64,000 nucleotides of DNA from Xanthostigma xanthostigma (taxonomy: Eukaryota; Arthropoda; Insecta; Raphidioptera; Raphidiidae): positions 3,224,001 through 3,288,000 of the forward strand of contig OY754470.1 of NCBI GenBank assembly GCA_963575645.1. Direction: 5' to 3'. Below the pieces are notes generated by a model. The model did not search any database, had not been told where the DNA came from, and worked only from the letters and a program-made list of their open reading frames with translations. Shown piece after piece: positions 33,201 to 38,736 of the stretch (its first letter is position 1; every line of letters starts with the position of its first letter). Both the position numbers and the translations under genes were made by a program.

Positions 33201-35080
33201 GATTTATGGTCGGGCGGTGTCTCGGAGCGACCGCTTCCAGGCAGTATGCTTGGACCAACTTTTGCTTGTATTATCGCCACCCAATTCAGTTACACGCGAA
33301 GAGGTGATCGGTTTTGGTAAGTATTATTTATATATACTTGATAATTGGCTCGATTGATAGCTGTATGATTAATAACAATAAAAGAAACAAATATTGATCA
33401 CACTATCTATTTATTTATTAAATACTTCGCAACGTTTCGGCCATCTCGGCACAAGCCATGGCCCTCTTCAGATGCAGTAAATTTTTTCCAAATATATTGT
33501 TTGACAGTTAGTGAAGATTGTCAATAAAAAAAAATTGGTGAGTGGATGCGAGATGACATAGATTTTATTGTTAAAATTTTATTGCGCCTGAAGAGTGCGA
33601 TGGCTTGTGGCGAGATGGCCGAAACGTTGTGAAGTGTTTAATAAATAAATAGATAGTGTGATCAATCTTTATTTCTTTTATTATTATTATTTATGTACTT
33701 TACTGTACAATATATTGCCTACATCAACCAGCAAGTTGCTCGCATTGTTTATAATAAATGTTATACTGATTGTTTTATTTTCAGGTACGAATTACCAAAT
33801 CAACCATCCTCATTTACACCAGAACAACTCACGGAGATTCGTAAATCGCGAATGGCTCGTTTGATCTGCGACAACACAGATCTTATCGATACAATTCAAG
33901 TTTATCCAATGGTGTTGCCTGATCATGAATTGTAAGTAATATTTTTTTATTCATAAATACCTTTTTCCGAGAATTCGTCCCCGGAAGGTATATTTTATTA
34001 CAGCCATTTTATAATTGACATTTTGTGGGTGATATTAACTGGAATTATGTGAGTAAAAGGATAAAATTCATTTTTCAGTTTTTCTGTAGATCAATTTTAT
34101 ATGATAATAATGAATATCGCGCAACTTATATATAGTAAAATAAACGGAAGCCGACATTCTGACGTATTTTACTCGTTAATTTTGCTACGCGTCTGTCGAA
34201 ACCTGAATAGACGTCATACACGTATAAAACTAATATTGCACGCATCATTAAATAATATTAATATTGCTGTGGTTTTATGAGGAATTGTTCTGACTGGAAA
34301 TCCTTAGGTAAAAATGACCTTTTTTATCGAATTTAGTACATTTGACCTATCTAACTGAATTTAAATCTAGAACTTCCCATTTTGATATCATTACATTCAC
34401 TAATATATTGCGGCAATGGGGCCGTCCCGCATTTTTTCTATCTCAGATGGCCCGTAAGTAATCTAGAATATTGGGGAAGTTATATGGTGGCTGAACTTTA
34501 ATTTTGCGAGAAGATGTAATTTAAAGGTGCCAATAATAACGGCTTTGAAACGCGACTTAATCTGATAAACAAACCATCGTCTTTTGCGCGACGTTCATTG
34601 GTTCATCGTGATGATGCGCCGATTGGCTAATGGCTAGACTGCTCGCAGCAGATGTCAAAGGCTAAATAACCATATGAATGCCCGAAATCGTGATTTTTGG
34701 ACACTCGTATCTTGGAAACTATTCCAATTCGAAGTATGATATTTGAAATACACCTTCTTTATGGTAAACCTTAACCCACCTGAAAAAATTCAGTTCTGAA
34801 ATGTAACTAGTCTCGGAGAAAGAGAGAGATCGAAAAGGGATCCAAATGATTCGTGCTTTACGAGACCTTGGCCGGCGCACTCCGTGCACTATAATAATTT
34901 TAATCTCACGTTATAAAGATTTTATTTGTTTGCAGGAATCCTCGTGTGCCATGCAGAAGTGGTGTATTACCGAGCTTAGATTTAAGTAAATGGGCAGATT
35001 ATAGTCAGGGCAGTTCACCGAGCCATCAATCGTATATAAGTAATTTCGCTTACGATCCATATTTGCAGGGCAAGAAATAA
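6125..35080 (+). CDS. Animal haem peroxidase (Curly-Su / chorion-peroxidase type), 14 exons
   Basis: A secreted or type-II-anchored haem peroxidase, predicted to use H2O2 to oxidise halides or tyrosine-like substrates in the secretory path or extracellular matrix. Joined exons: 6158-6204, 10894-11076, 13621-13697, 24259-24349, 27255-27446, 27595-27791, 28771-28944, 29617-29695, 30218-30605, 30739-30871, 32295-32625, 33185-33316, 33785-33931, 34936-35080. These give 2316 nt (771 aa) in one open frame, with GT-AG at every junction. An in-frame ATG pair at 6125/6128 would add 11 residues. Visible landmarks are a hydrophobic segment around residues 19-32, distal WGQLIDHD (His about 253), calcium loop LTGILDAN (about 329-336), catalytic GEIRVNE (Arg about 399, Glu about 402), [10 protein letters not shown], and proximal RFGHSL (His about 503). 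Glutamine follows Glu402 where myeloperoxidase has its sulfonium Met. The subfamily name is a judgement from overall resemblance. The first exon is inferred from phase and Kozak context. Confidence 0.88.
7024..7235. repeat. CGCGCG-rich foldback MITE
   Basis: Begins AGGCCTAG and ends CTAGGCCT. The two halves are near-complete reverse complements over about 95 bp each, with several AACGCGCGTT palindromes and a TATACAATTGTATA palindrome per arm. Much GC-richer than its surroundings. The reading frames at 6874-7176 and 7083-7301 are shadows of it. Confidence 0.85.
7300..7475 (+). mobile_element. Helitron-like non-autonomous element
   Basis: Contains 'tcaggatggatataggctat', 'gcgttaaaataaaagcgctt' and ends in a hairpin (GGTCGAAGCCGAAG) followed by CACTAGT. 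The same family recurs at 46152-46363 and 54420-54590. The layout matches Helitron 3' ends. Confidence 0.6.
7985..8262 (+). mobile_element. Helitron-like element, 3' end clear
   Basis: A diverged tail with 'tcgataaaattattattaac' and a terminal GGTACGGCTAG preceded by a weak hairpin. The 5' limit is uncertain. Confidence 0.4.
8930..9150. repeat. Imperfect inverted repeat
   Basis: The block around 8935-9020 (ACGCTGATCCAATGAGC, 'acgtctgtatg') recurs in reverse complement around 9065-9145 (CAGACGTTTGC, 'cattgaattcagcg'). A related, more diverged sequence is at 23570-23990. Dispersed repeat of unknown class. Confidence 0.55.
10286..10545 (+). mobile_element. GACGTGATAACG MITE, copy 1
   Basis: Terminal inverted repeats: TTTGACGTGATAACGTC on the left and GACGTTATCACGTAAAAC on the right, with imperfect pairing for about 40 bp including 'attgatgaa'. 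The GC-rich interior has 'gagcgtgcaagcgagagcg'. Shared with 20464-20728. The 75-aa - strand frame over it is not a gene. Confidence 0.75.
10894..11076 (+). CDS. Peroxidase exon 2: signal/anchor segment
   Basis: Acceptor TTTTGTTACAG, donor CC|GTAAGT. It encodes the hydrophobic run [17 protein letters not shown], which acts as signal peptide or anchor, then the start of the pro-region with a Cys in [11 protein letters not shown]. Confidence 0.85.
11328..11500 (+). mobile_element. Dispersed repeat, copy 1, with Helitron-like end
   Basis: Begins with ACTAGTGGCCCGG (Helitron-like tail on the - strand). It continues with 'gacgtcaaaacgaaataat', 'ttttgacctaaattagt' and 'accattccccact', which recur at 16430-16695 and 63060-63205. 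Confidence 0.5.
11501..12611. other. Intron 2 interior, nothing recognised
   Basis: A+T-rich intronic DNA with no supported exon or repeat boundary. Confidence 0.45.
12612..13016 (-). mobile_element. pogo/Tigger-like element, reverse copy
   Basis: It matches the 38148-38736 element in reverse: 'aaattgaagggaccgggta' at one end, 'tattgtttcgctattgagag' inside, and a terminus GAGTCCATACTGTA. The CAGT...ACTG termini next to TA fit pogo/Tigger. It abuts the next MITE exactly at a TA. Confidence 0.7.
13015..13327 (+). mobile_element. TATA-flanked MITE, copy 1 of 3
   Basis: Termini TATAATACGCGACACGAATC and its diverged inverse ATCCGTGGCGCGCATTATA, followed inward by CTAAAAGGCTCGGAAGTTA and its inverse; about 38-bp TIRs in a 313-bp element. 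Copies 2 and 3 are at 60930-61257 and 61524-61826. A conserved - strand frame in all three reflects shared ancestry of the repeat. Confidence 0.85.
13621..13697 (+). CDS. Peroxidase exon 3
   Basis: Acceptor TTGTTCGCAG, donor G|GTGAGT. It encodes [20 protein letters not shown] and on, a conserved Cys-containing block of the propeptide region in this family. The phase joins both neighbours without a shift. Confidence 0.88.
14221..14550 (-). mobile_element. Helitron-like element, tRNA-less copy
   Basis: Starts ACTAGCGGTCCCGCCCG with a CACCCGGGTG hairpin and shares the 'ttcatcttagtttaccgaga' and 'gaaccagtagttcctaagat' blocks with 642-1262 and 49490-50355. It lacks the tRNA-bearing middle, so it shows the empty version of the family. 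Confidence 0.65.
15850..15929. repeat. Two adjacent small hairpins with related loops
   Basis: Hairpin 1 (15850-15880) is GAGTCTAGATTTG-loop-CAAATTTAGACTC. Hairpin 2 (15891-15929) has 17-bp arms beginning AAGATTTATGT around a similar ATTTGATATTCAAAT centre. No promoter or known RNA family is evident. Confidence 0.6.
16430..16695 (+). mobile_element. Dispersed repeat, copy 2
   Basis: Shares 'ggggacctcaaaacgaaaaa', 'gtgaattttgacctaaacta' and CACTAGTGGG with the copies at 11328-11500 and 63060-63205. Two overlapping - strand frames here are repeat shadows. Confidence 0.55.
16993..17160 (+). repeat. 'GGGTTCTGTACCC' dispersed insect repeat
   Basis: Contains TAGGGTTCTGTACCCGAAGG, CGGGACCCTATTACTAAAGC and a 'gtccgtccgtctatctgtc' run, a layout widespread as a non-coding dispersed repeat in insect genomes. 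Limits approximate. Confidence 0.5.
18353..18492. repeat. Foldback pair, Penelope-like tail
   Basis: Arms about 18353-18402 and 18446-18492 share AGAATAGTTACTAATTCT and 'ccacaacag' in inverse. The centre on the - strand reads CTGAAGATAGCTCTCGAAAT, a degenerate hammerhead-like core. Same architecture as the 33377-33682 pair. Confidence 0.6.
18555..18700 (+). repeat. Diverged partial relative of the 19651-20050 MITE
   Basis: 'gacaatgaccttagaatgtg' followed by 'atcattaccat' parallels 'gacaatgatcttagattgtg' in the fuller copy. No termini remain. Confidence 0.4.
19651..20050. mobile_element. GCTGGGTTGCA MITE, 400 bp
   Basis: Left end GCTGGGTTGCAAAAGG and right end CCTTTCTGCAACCCAGC are inverted, with matching TTGTCAAAAAATCTGA inside each. 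TIRs are about 42 bp and the interior is non-coding. I could not see a convincing target duplication, so the superfamily is open. Confidence 0.8.
20464..20728 (+). mobile_element. GACGTGATAACG MITE, copy 2
   Basis: Same termini as 10286-10545. It has an internal duplication of the 'aaaagtgt-acgttccg' unit and a replaced right interior, but regains homology at ACGTTATCACGTAAAAC and onward to 'ccgactttacag'. Confidence 0.75.
21390..21720 (+). repeat. Diverged dispersed repeat
   Basis: GC-richer stretch with 'aatttctcgacgtttca' and 'gggcccaatcgggccatata'. A shortened relative with 'aatctcgacgtttcaaacc' is at 42600-42670. The 71- and 87-aa frames on opposite strands are overlapping shadows. Confidence 0.45.
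22015..22100 (+). repeat. 'AACCGACTTCAAA' insect repeat, fragment
   Basis: Begins TTTAACCGACTTCAAACAAA and continues 'ccgattttggtcagattttc'. Related to 63570-63740. Common non-coding dispersed repeat type in insects. Confidence 0.5.
22481..22727. repeat. Foldback pair, Penelope-like tail
   Basis: Arms 22481-22563 and 22637-22725 are near-perfect inverse copies beginning CTTCAAATAAATAAAATTGT. Near the centre the - strand (22565-22596) reads GATCT-loop-AGATC followed by GAACGTC, a hammerhead-like stem with a shortened GAAA box. Related ends recur at 42067-42124. Confidence 0.7.
23570..23990 (+). repeat. Internally repeated degenerate repeat
   Basis: 'tttagaagctatgggcactcg' near 23577 and 'ttcagaagttatgggcattcg' near 23815 mark two tandem-like units, related to 8930-9150. 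No gene. Confidence 0.45.
24259..24349 (+). CDS. Peroxidase exon 4
   Basis: Acceptor TTGTTTCAG, donor AC|GTAAGT. It encodes the pro-region segment starting [21 protein letters not shown] 10.6-kb intron precedes it and the LTR element lies in the intron after it. Confidence 0.9.
24506..25041 (-). repeat. LTR (3' LTR in element orientation), 536 bp
   Basis: Starts TGAAACGATTAGC and ends GAATCGTTACA on the + strand. Against the other LTR it has an extra 6 bp around 'aaagtgaaaaataatcg'. Confidence 0.9.
25042..25056 (-). promoter_or_regulatory. Polypurine tract
   Basis: Seven consecutive G on the - strand followed by CTA and then the LTR's TGTAACG. Right place and composition for the plus-strand primer of an LTR element. 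Confidence 0.75.
25529..26380 (-). pseudogene. Disabled SMAP-type ArfGAP retrocopy inside the LTR element
   Basis: Read from an ATG at 26380, the - strand encodes, in shifting frames, a small ArfGAP. It has a [11 protein letters not shown] start, a zinc finger CVDC-x16-CISC, then AGIHRNL with the arginine-finger Arg, [10 protein letters not shown], a [13 protein letters not shown] hinge, and a Gln-rich tail with [13 protein letters not shown], up to a stop at 25529. The whole region lacks introns, so it derives from a spliced mRNA. Lesions seen: a frameshift near the start, a premature stop shortly after KYQQVLSK, a second shift before the zinc finger, another shift after DTWT, and a stop after RAKYEHK. 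The last open piece (25529-25984, 151 aa) is intact. Intact SMAP proteins stimulate GTP hydrolysis by Arf at clathrin-coated membranes. This copy cannot make the full protein as written. Confidence 0.85.
26533..26540 (-). promoter_or_regulatory. Primer-binding site, tRNA-Lys type
   Basis: TGGCGCCC on the - strand, two bases inside the LTR edge and continuing CGAAAAAAG. It matches the start of the 3'-end complement of tRNA-Lys used by several LTR elements. Confidence 0.75.
26543..27072 (-). repeat. LTR (5' LTR in element orientation), 530 bp
   Basis: Same sequence as 24506-25041 apart from the 6-bp gap. Followed by AGAT, which duplicates the four bases before the other LTR. Confidence 0.9.
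27255..27446 (+). CDS. Peroxidase exon 5: start of the catalytic domain
   Basis: Acceptor TTTCAAG, donor AG|GTAACT. It encodes [20 protein letters not shown] and then [19 protein letters not shown], the family's first disulfide-bearing block (C-x-N-x(3)-P-x-WG). Confidence 0.93.
27595..27791 (+). CDS. Peroxidase exon 6: distal haem site
   Basis: Acceptor TTATTACAG, donor G|GTGCGT. It contains [12 protein letters not shown], whose Gln, Asp, His and Asp match the distal haem pocket, the haem-ester Asp and the calcium ligand of animal peroxidases. Confidence 0.95.
27830..28180 (+). repeat. Tandem duplication, about 174-bp unit, in intron 6
   Basis: 27830-28002 and 28003-28180 are near-identical. 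Both contain 'ggtcaccgacagaaaggatc', 'gaattagaatctcggaactg' and 'ttgatttcaggcatccgta'. No coding content. Unit differences are a few substitutions and extra T residues. Confidence 0.9.
28187..28770. other. Rest of peroxidase intron 6
   Basis: A+T-rich, nothing recognised except the normal acceptor at its right end. Confidence 0.5.
28771..28944 (+). CDS. Peroxidase exon 7
   Basis: Acceptor TTGTTTACAG, donor G|GTAATT. It encodes [20 protein letters not shown] and a conserved [16 protein letters not shown] block with paired cysteines. Confidence 0.93.
29220..29430. repeat. Three palindromic boxes at about 61-bp spacing
   Basis: Boxes at 29268-29299, 29332-29363 and 29390-29421 each resemble ATCCGCTTTAAA followed by its inverse TTTAAAGCGGATA. 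They are separated by 'ctatatagat'-like spacers. Probably internal repeats of a small transposable element. Confidence 0.55.
29617..29695 (+). CDS. Peroxidase exon 8: calcium-loop
   Basis: Acceptor TTTTTCAG, donor AG|GTACTT. It encodes [19 protein letters not shown]. The Thr and Asp calcium ligands are kept; the usual last ligand Ser is Asn here. Confidence 0.93.
29719..29978 (+). mobile_element. Helitron-like non-autonomous element
   Basis: 5' 'tattataaatgcgaatgtaa' with 'gtttgtttgttacgctttca', then a 3' hairpin CGCGGGCGTAGCCGCGGG followed by TAGCGGCTAG and T. The hairpin plus CTAG terminus and the A/T flanks are the Helitron signature. Confidence 0.7.
30218..30605 (+). CDS. Peroxidase exon 9: catalytic Arg
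   Basis: Acceptor CATTTCAG, donor AAT|GTAAGT. It encodes [18 protein letters not shown] and [10 protein letters not shown] through [14 protein letters not shown]. It carries the catalytic Arg and the haem-linked Glu. Confidence 0.95.
30739..30871 (+). CDS. Peroxidase exon 10: proximal His
   Basis: Acceptor TATTTAAG, donor G|GTTTGT. It encodes [19 protein letters not shown], holding the proximal haem-iron His. The transposon at 30903-32051 begins only about 30 bp past the donor. Confidence 0.94.
30903..32051. mobile_element. DNA transposon, TIR TAAAAGCCGGATAGTTGCC
   Basis: Left end TAAAAGCCGGATAGTTGCC and right end GGCAACTATCCGGCTTTTA are perfect inverses over 19 bp. Inside both ends the motif GGATAGTTGCC recurs with changes (ATAGTTGCC, GATAGTAGCC, GATACTTGCC, GACTATCC). 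The - strand interior has a degenerate transposase tail. It fills most of the intron between peroxidase exons 10 and 11. Confidence 0.8.
31283..31450 (-). pseudogene. Transposase C-terminal remnant
   Basis: On the - strand a frame reads [13 protein letters not shown] then [18 protein letters not shown]. This resembles the C-terminal zinc-finger-like W-I-Q-C...W-x-H tail of DDE transposases found in insect DNA transposons, with two expected cysteines replaced. No longer full length. Assignment is by motif resemblance only. Confidence 0.4.
32093..32262 (-). mobile_element. Helitron-like fragment
   Basis: 'caaaatttcaaagcaatcggtga', 'cacctgtcacaggtgtga' and 'tataataggtac' match the element at 51828-52130. 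Termini not resolved in this copy. Confidence 0.5.
32295..32625 (+). CDS. Peroxidase exon 11
   Basis: Acceptor TTTTTCAG, donor GA|GTGAGT. It encodes the conserved [20 protein letters not shown] helix region and the [17 protein letters not shown] turn typical of the family. Confidence 0.95.
33185..33316 (+). CDS. Peroxidase exon 12
   Basis: Acceptor TTTTTTTCAG, donor TG|GTAAGT. It encodes [20 protein letters not shown], then [20 protein letters not shown]. Confidence 0.95.
33377..33682. repeat. Foldback pair of Penelope-like tails with hammerhead-like cores
   Basis: Arms about 33377-33471 and 33587-33682 are inverse copies. The left copy on the - strand reads CTGAAGAG, then a GGCCAT...ATGGCC stem, then CGAAACGTTGCG. 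The right copy on the + strand has the same with one stem mismatch. CTGA-x-GA, stem II and GAAA in that order form a hammerhead ribozyme core, known from Penelope-like termini. It lies in the intron between peroxidase exons 12 and 13. Confidence 0.75.
33785..33931 (+). CDS. Peroxidase exon 13
   Basis: Acceptor TTTATTTTCAG, donor TT|GTAAGT. It encodes [20 protein letters not shown] and the [10 protein letters not shown] block that closes the catalytic domain. Confidence 0.95.
33932..34935. other. Peroxidase last intron (1.0 kb)
   Basis: No repeat boundary or exon recognised. A somewhat GC-richer middle (about 34540-34900) is unassigned. Confidence 0.45.
34936..35080 (+). CDS. Peroxidase exon 14 and stop
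   Basis: Acceptor TTGTTTGCAG. It encodes [20 protein letters not shown] and ends [11 protein letters not shown], then TAA at 35078-35080. A polyadenylation signal AATAAA is at about 35494. Confidence 0.93.
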
Positions 35081-38000
35081 TAATTTTAAGTAACTTATAT
35101 ATACGCAACCTAAGACATTTTTATAAATGAAAATTATTTTTGGAAGTTGTAAAAATTATTATTACATTTTTAATATTGTTACGAGATCATTATAAAATAT
35201 TTGTATAGTTAAGGAATTCGATTTAAAAAAAGTTGCACATTTTCAAAAATTTGTGCAATTAATATTTCGTAATATGAATTTGCAATGTTTATTTAATTTA
35301 AATAACATAGTTCTGCCGAATCATCTGGTTAAACGATTTAATAGATGGGGGCTGGTAACAGGTGCTCGCGCCAGGGGTGCAATGAATAATGAAGGGTCCC
35401 AGCTCTAAGACACTGAACTTTTATCTTTTTGTTGTTAGATGTTTCGAACCATTATATTGTCATTTTTAATTATTGGTTTAAAACGTCAACAGCAAATAAA
35501 TAAATTTTCAGTAAATTATTTTAGCCAGTATATTCTCCAGAAAATTCTGACTTAGGTAAAAATTGAATAAAGTATGGACATAATATTTTGTTTTAGAGTC
35601 ATTCAGGTATTTGTATGTAAAAATAAACCTAAACAAAATTTATATTAATAGACGATTACTGGGAAAAATTAATAGATTCATGGACATTTTTTCCCGATCA
35701 ATGTATTTTATGCGATCTTCAGATTTTTCAAATGAAATAAAAATTGCACACATATTTTAAATAAAATTACGTTGCCATTTATTTTATGAAACTTAAATTT
35801 TTGTATAAAAAATAATAAAAAACAAAAAAATCGTAGTACTATCAATGCGTGTAAAGAAGTAAAGGGTATTTATTTTTATATACTGATTTAAATATCGATA
35901 TTTTTTAGTTCGTTTTTCATTTTCCATATTTAACGATTTACATCAGGAATGTATTTTTTTCATTTTCACTTTAGCAGATGATTATCTAAATTATAAAGAC
36001 AAGTCCACACGGCACTGAATTTTTTCTGCACAACGCCGTTGCCCAGGTAAAGGTCGATGCAGATGTTGAATGTATACTGAAAAAAGCCGTAACGCTGTGA
36101 ATTGCGAAGACTGTCTATTTCTAACCTTAAACCACACTTTGAAGAATAGTGGTCCCTCCTCAGATCAAAGCGATTTATCAAAACGCGTTAGTCTGGAGGA
36201 TATAGAAATATATTTTGTAAAAAAAAAAAAATTAAAAAAGCCACAGTAGTTTACAAAAGCTATTCATATTTTAGGCGCAAAGTTAATAATGCTTATAAAA
36301 TCTAAAACTTCAAAATTAGTAAAAATAAGAACAAAATTGTTTGTAATAATTTAGTGTTTAATAATTCTAGAAAATTTAATAGGATTAGCATTCGTTTTAA
36401 TGTGCGTACAGACCGGTTCATCGAAAGGGTTTCATTGGTCCCCGGTGTGGGCGGTTTAGCTGGTCTTTGCTCGCAATTGGAACATTCGAGGGAACGCCGT
36501 GAGGATGGCCAACGAAGGAATTCTCGTCGAGGACTGGGCATAATGTGGCACACGGAATAATAATTTCTTCTACATAAAGAAAATGGGATTCGCGTCCAAT
36601 GATCAAAAATCTACAAATACAAACCAAGCGATAGGCAACGTCAAATCTTGTTCGTTGGGTCGGTCTGTACGTACTTGTTGACTGCACAAATGTTAAAGAT
36701 GGGTGAGACATTATGACAACCCCATGAAAACCGTTGCAGTCCCAGATTCCAAAAATTGATATTGAGATATGTAAAGAAACTGTTTGACTGCGGTTTAAAA
36801 TTATTAAGTTAGTGATTAAAAATATACAGTCTTGTAAATAACACAACAAAAAACATTTTTTAAATCCAGAATTAAACGAATTCAATTAAAACTACTCTAA
36901 TATGGGGGAAGAGAAAAAAATTATGTGTAAAATGTAAAAATGATTTTAGTTGATAATACACGTACGTATTATTTTATATAAGTGTTTGCCAAATCATGTA
37001 TAGTTTGTTCAAAAAATTAAGGATTTAACAAATCTGTAGCTAAACATCTATTGCTTTTTAGGCTATGCGCCCATGGACACTTTTTCTAAGTGACCTTTAA
37101 ACTACAAAATAAAACCATTGTTGATCAATTTAACCGAGAACCAACTCCAATAAGGTTTGGGCGGGGTCCTTTGCGAAGCAATTCTTAAATTTGTGGACAA
37201 ACTATATTTATTTATATTTAAGTTTTATATTTTACGAACTACTAAGAAAATGGTATGAAACATCTTTTCTAAATATATTACTTATCATTGTATATTACTT
37301 TTCTAAGAAAATAAATTATTATATTACATATAAGTTCTAATGGCGATTTAATAATAAATATCCTATGTGGGTCGAAGTGTTAATCAGGCGGAAGGGGTAG
37401 TTATAAAAACTTGAAACAATTCATTAGGATCGTTGCTAATAATTCTAAGTATCGTATATTACATCCCCGTTCGATTTTACAATAGTTAATAGTATTTAAA
37501 ATACAACTGAGTGATTCAATATTTATTAAAACTATATCACATAAAATATATTATAATCACTCATATTTACAATTGAAATAAGTTTAATTGAAATTTATAT
37601 TTTAAATATTGTTGATTTTACTCAGCTAGACATTTCATCGACTTTCAATTTTATGAAATATTTATTTTATAATATTAAAAGTGAATGGCATAATTGAAAT
37701 ACAGTTTTTTACAGAATTAAAATAATAGCCAATAATCTCAGTACAACGATTATTGAACACGCGTCTTTTTTATAAATGATAAAAAATGCACGGCTTGAAA
37801 TGTATTTCTATTTTTTTTCATTAAGATACTGCGGCGTTACGACCCTTTTTATAGTTTATTGTAAATTCTTTTAAATCCTTCTTACCATTCCGGAAGGCAA
37901 AACCTTGCAGAAGCTACTCTCAAAATAATTGTTGTCGTGAATTTAATTTATTGAAAATTATGGGTGGATGGATAAGTAATATTTATTTAATAAATCGTCA

Positions 38001-38147
38001 AATAAGAACATAAATTTATGACTATGAATCATAGACACTATGTAATAACTTTTGTATACATAATTGTAAATATATTTTGTAAATGAAATACTCAATATTT
38101 ATATGTGGAAATGAGCAAAATGGTGTTTTATTTTTTGCATTCCTAAC
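35081..38147. other. Peroxidase 3' UTR, then intergenic DNA
   Basis: The 3' UTR probably ends shortly after AATAAA at about 35494. Beyond it, frames at 36302-36885 overlap on both strands around a GC-richer patch (36410-36545) and match nothing I know. No gene supported. Confidence 0.5.
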
Positions 38148-38736
38148 TACAGTGTAAACTCTATATAACGAGCTTCTATTTAACAAAAAACTCCTTGAAA
38201 CATAGAAATTGCTTAAGGTTTATGTGGTTTACATTGTTTCGCTTATATTGAAATACTCTTTGCAACGTAACAACCACTCTCAATAGCGAAACAATACGTC
38301 ATTATTTAGACCCCAACCAATGGGATTCTTAGATTTTCTTGATTCAGTGTGGAAAAATAAGGAGGAACAAGGCGATGAAGAAGACGGAGTGGATGATCTT
38401 GAACCACCACCAAGCATTGAACAAGCTCTGCATGCCGCAAAATATAATTAGAAAAATCCTTTTTATTTAACGAAGAAGATCCCACCATATCCCAAGATAT
38501 GAATAAAATAAAACAAAAGATACATTTAAAATACTGGCGTAGTAAAAAATGACAAACAAAGTCAACAGATTATACAATTTTGTTATGTAAATTATTTTCA
38601 CTTATTTTAGTCAAAATTAAAACCACTTATTCGTAACATTTTATTGTTTTATTTTACTCTCCGTTTAACGAAAACTCTTTATAACGCAATAAAATACCCG
38701 GTCCCTTCAATTTCGCTATATAGAGTTTACACTGTA
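38148..38736 (+). mobile_element. pogo/Tigger-like element with transposase tail
   Basis: TACAGTGTAAACTCTATATA at the left and its inverse TATATAGAGTTTACACTGTA at the right, flanked by TA, give a 589-bp element. At 38320-38451 the + strand encodes GFLDFLDSVWKNKEEQGDEE and PPPSIEQALHAAKYN then a stop, like the acidic C-terminus of pogo-type transposases. The DDE core is missing, so it is an internal-deletion derivative. Partial relatives are at 484-634 and 12612-13016. Confidence 0.85.

Noticed and set aside
36418..36885. 155-aa - strand frame
   Set aside because: No recognisable domain, no splice sites, overlaps another frame on the + strand; kept only as an unexplained patch.
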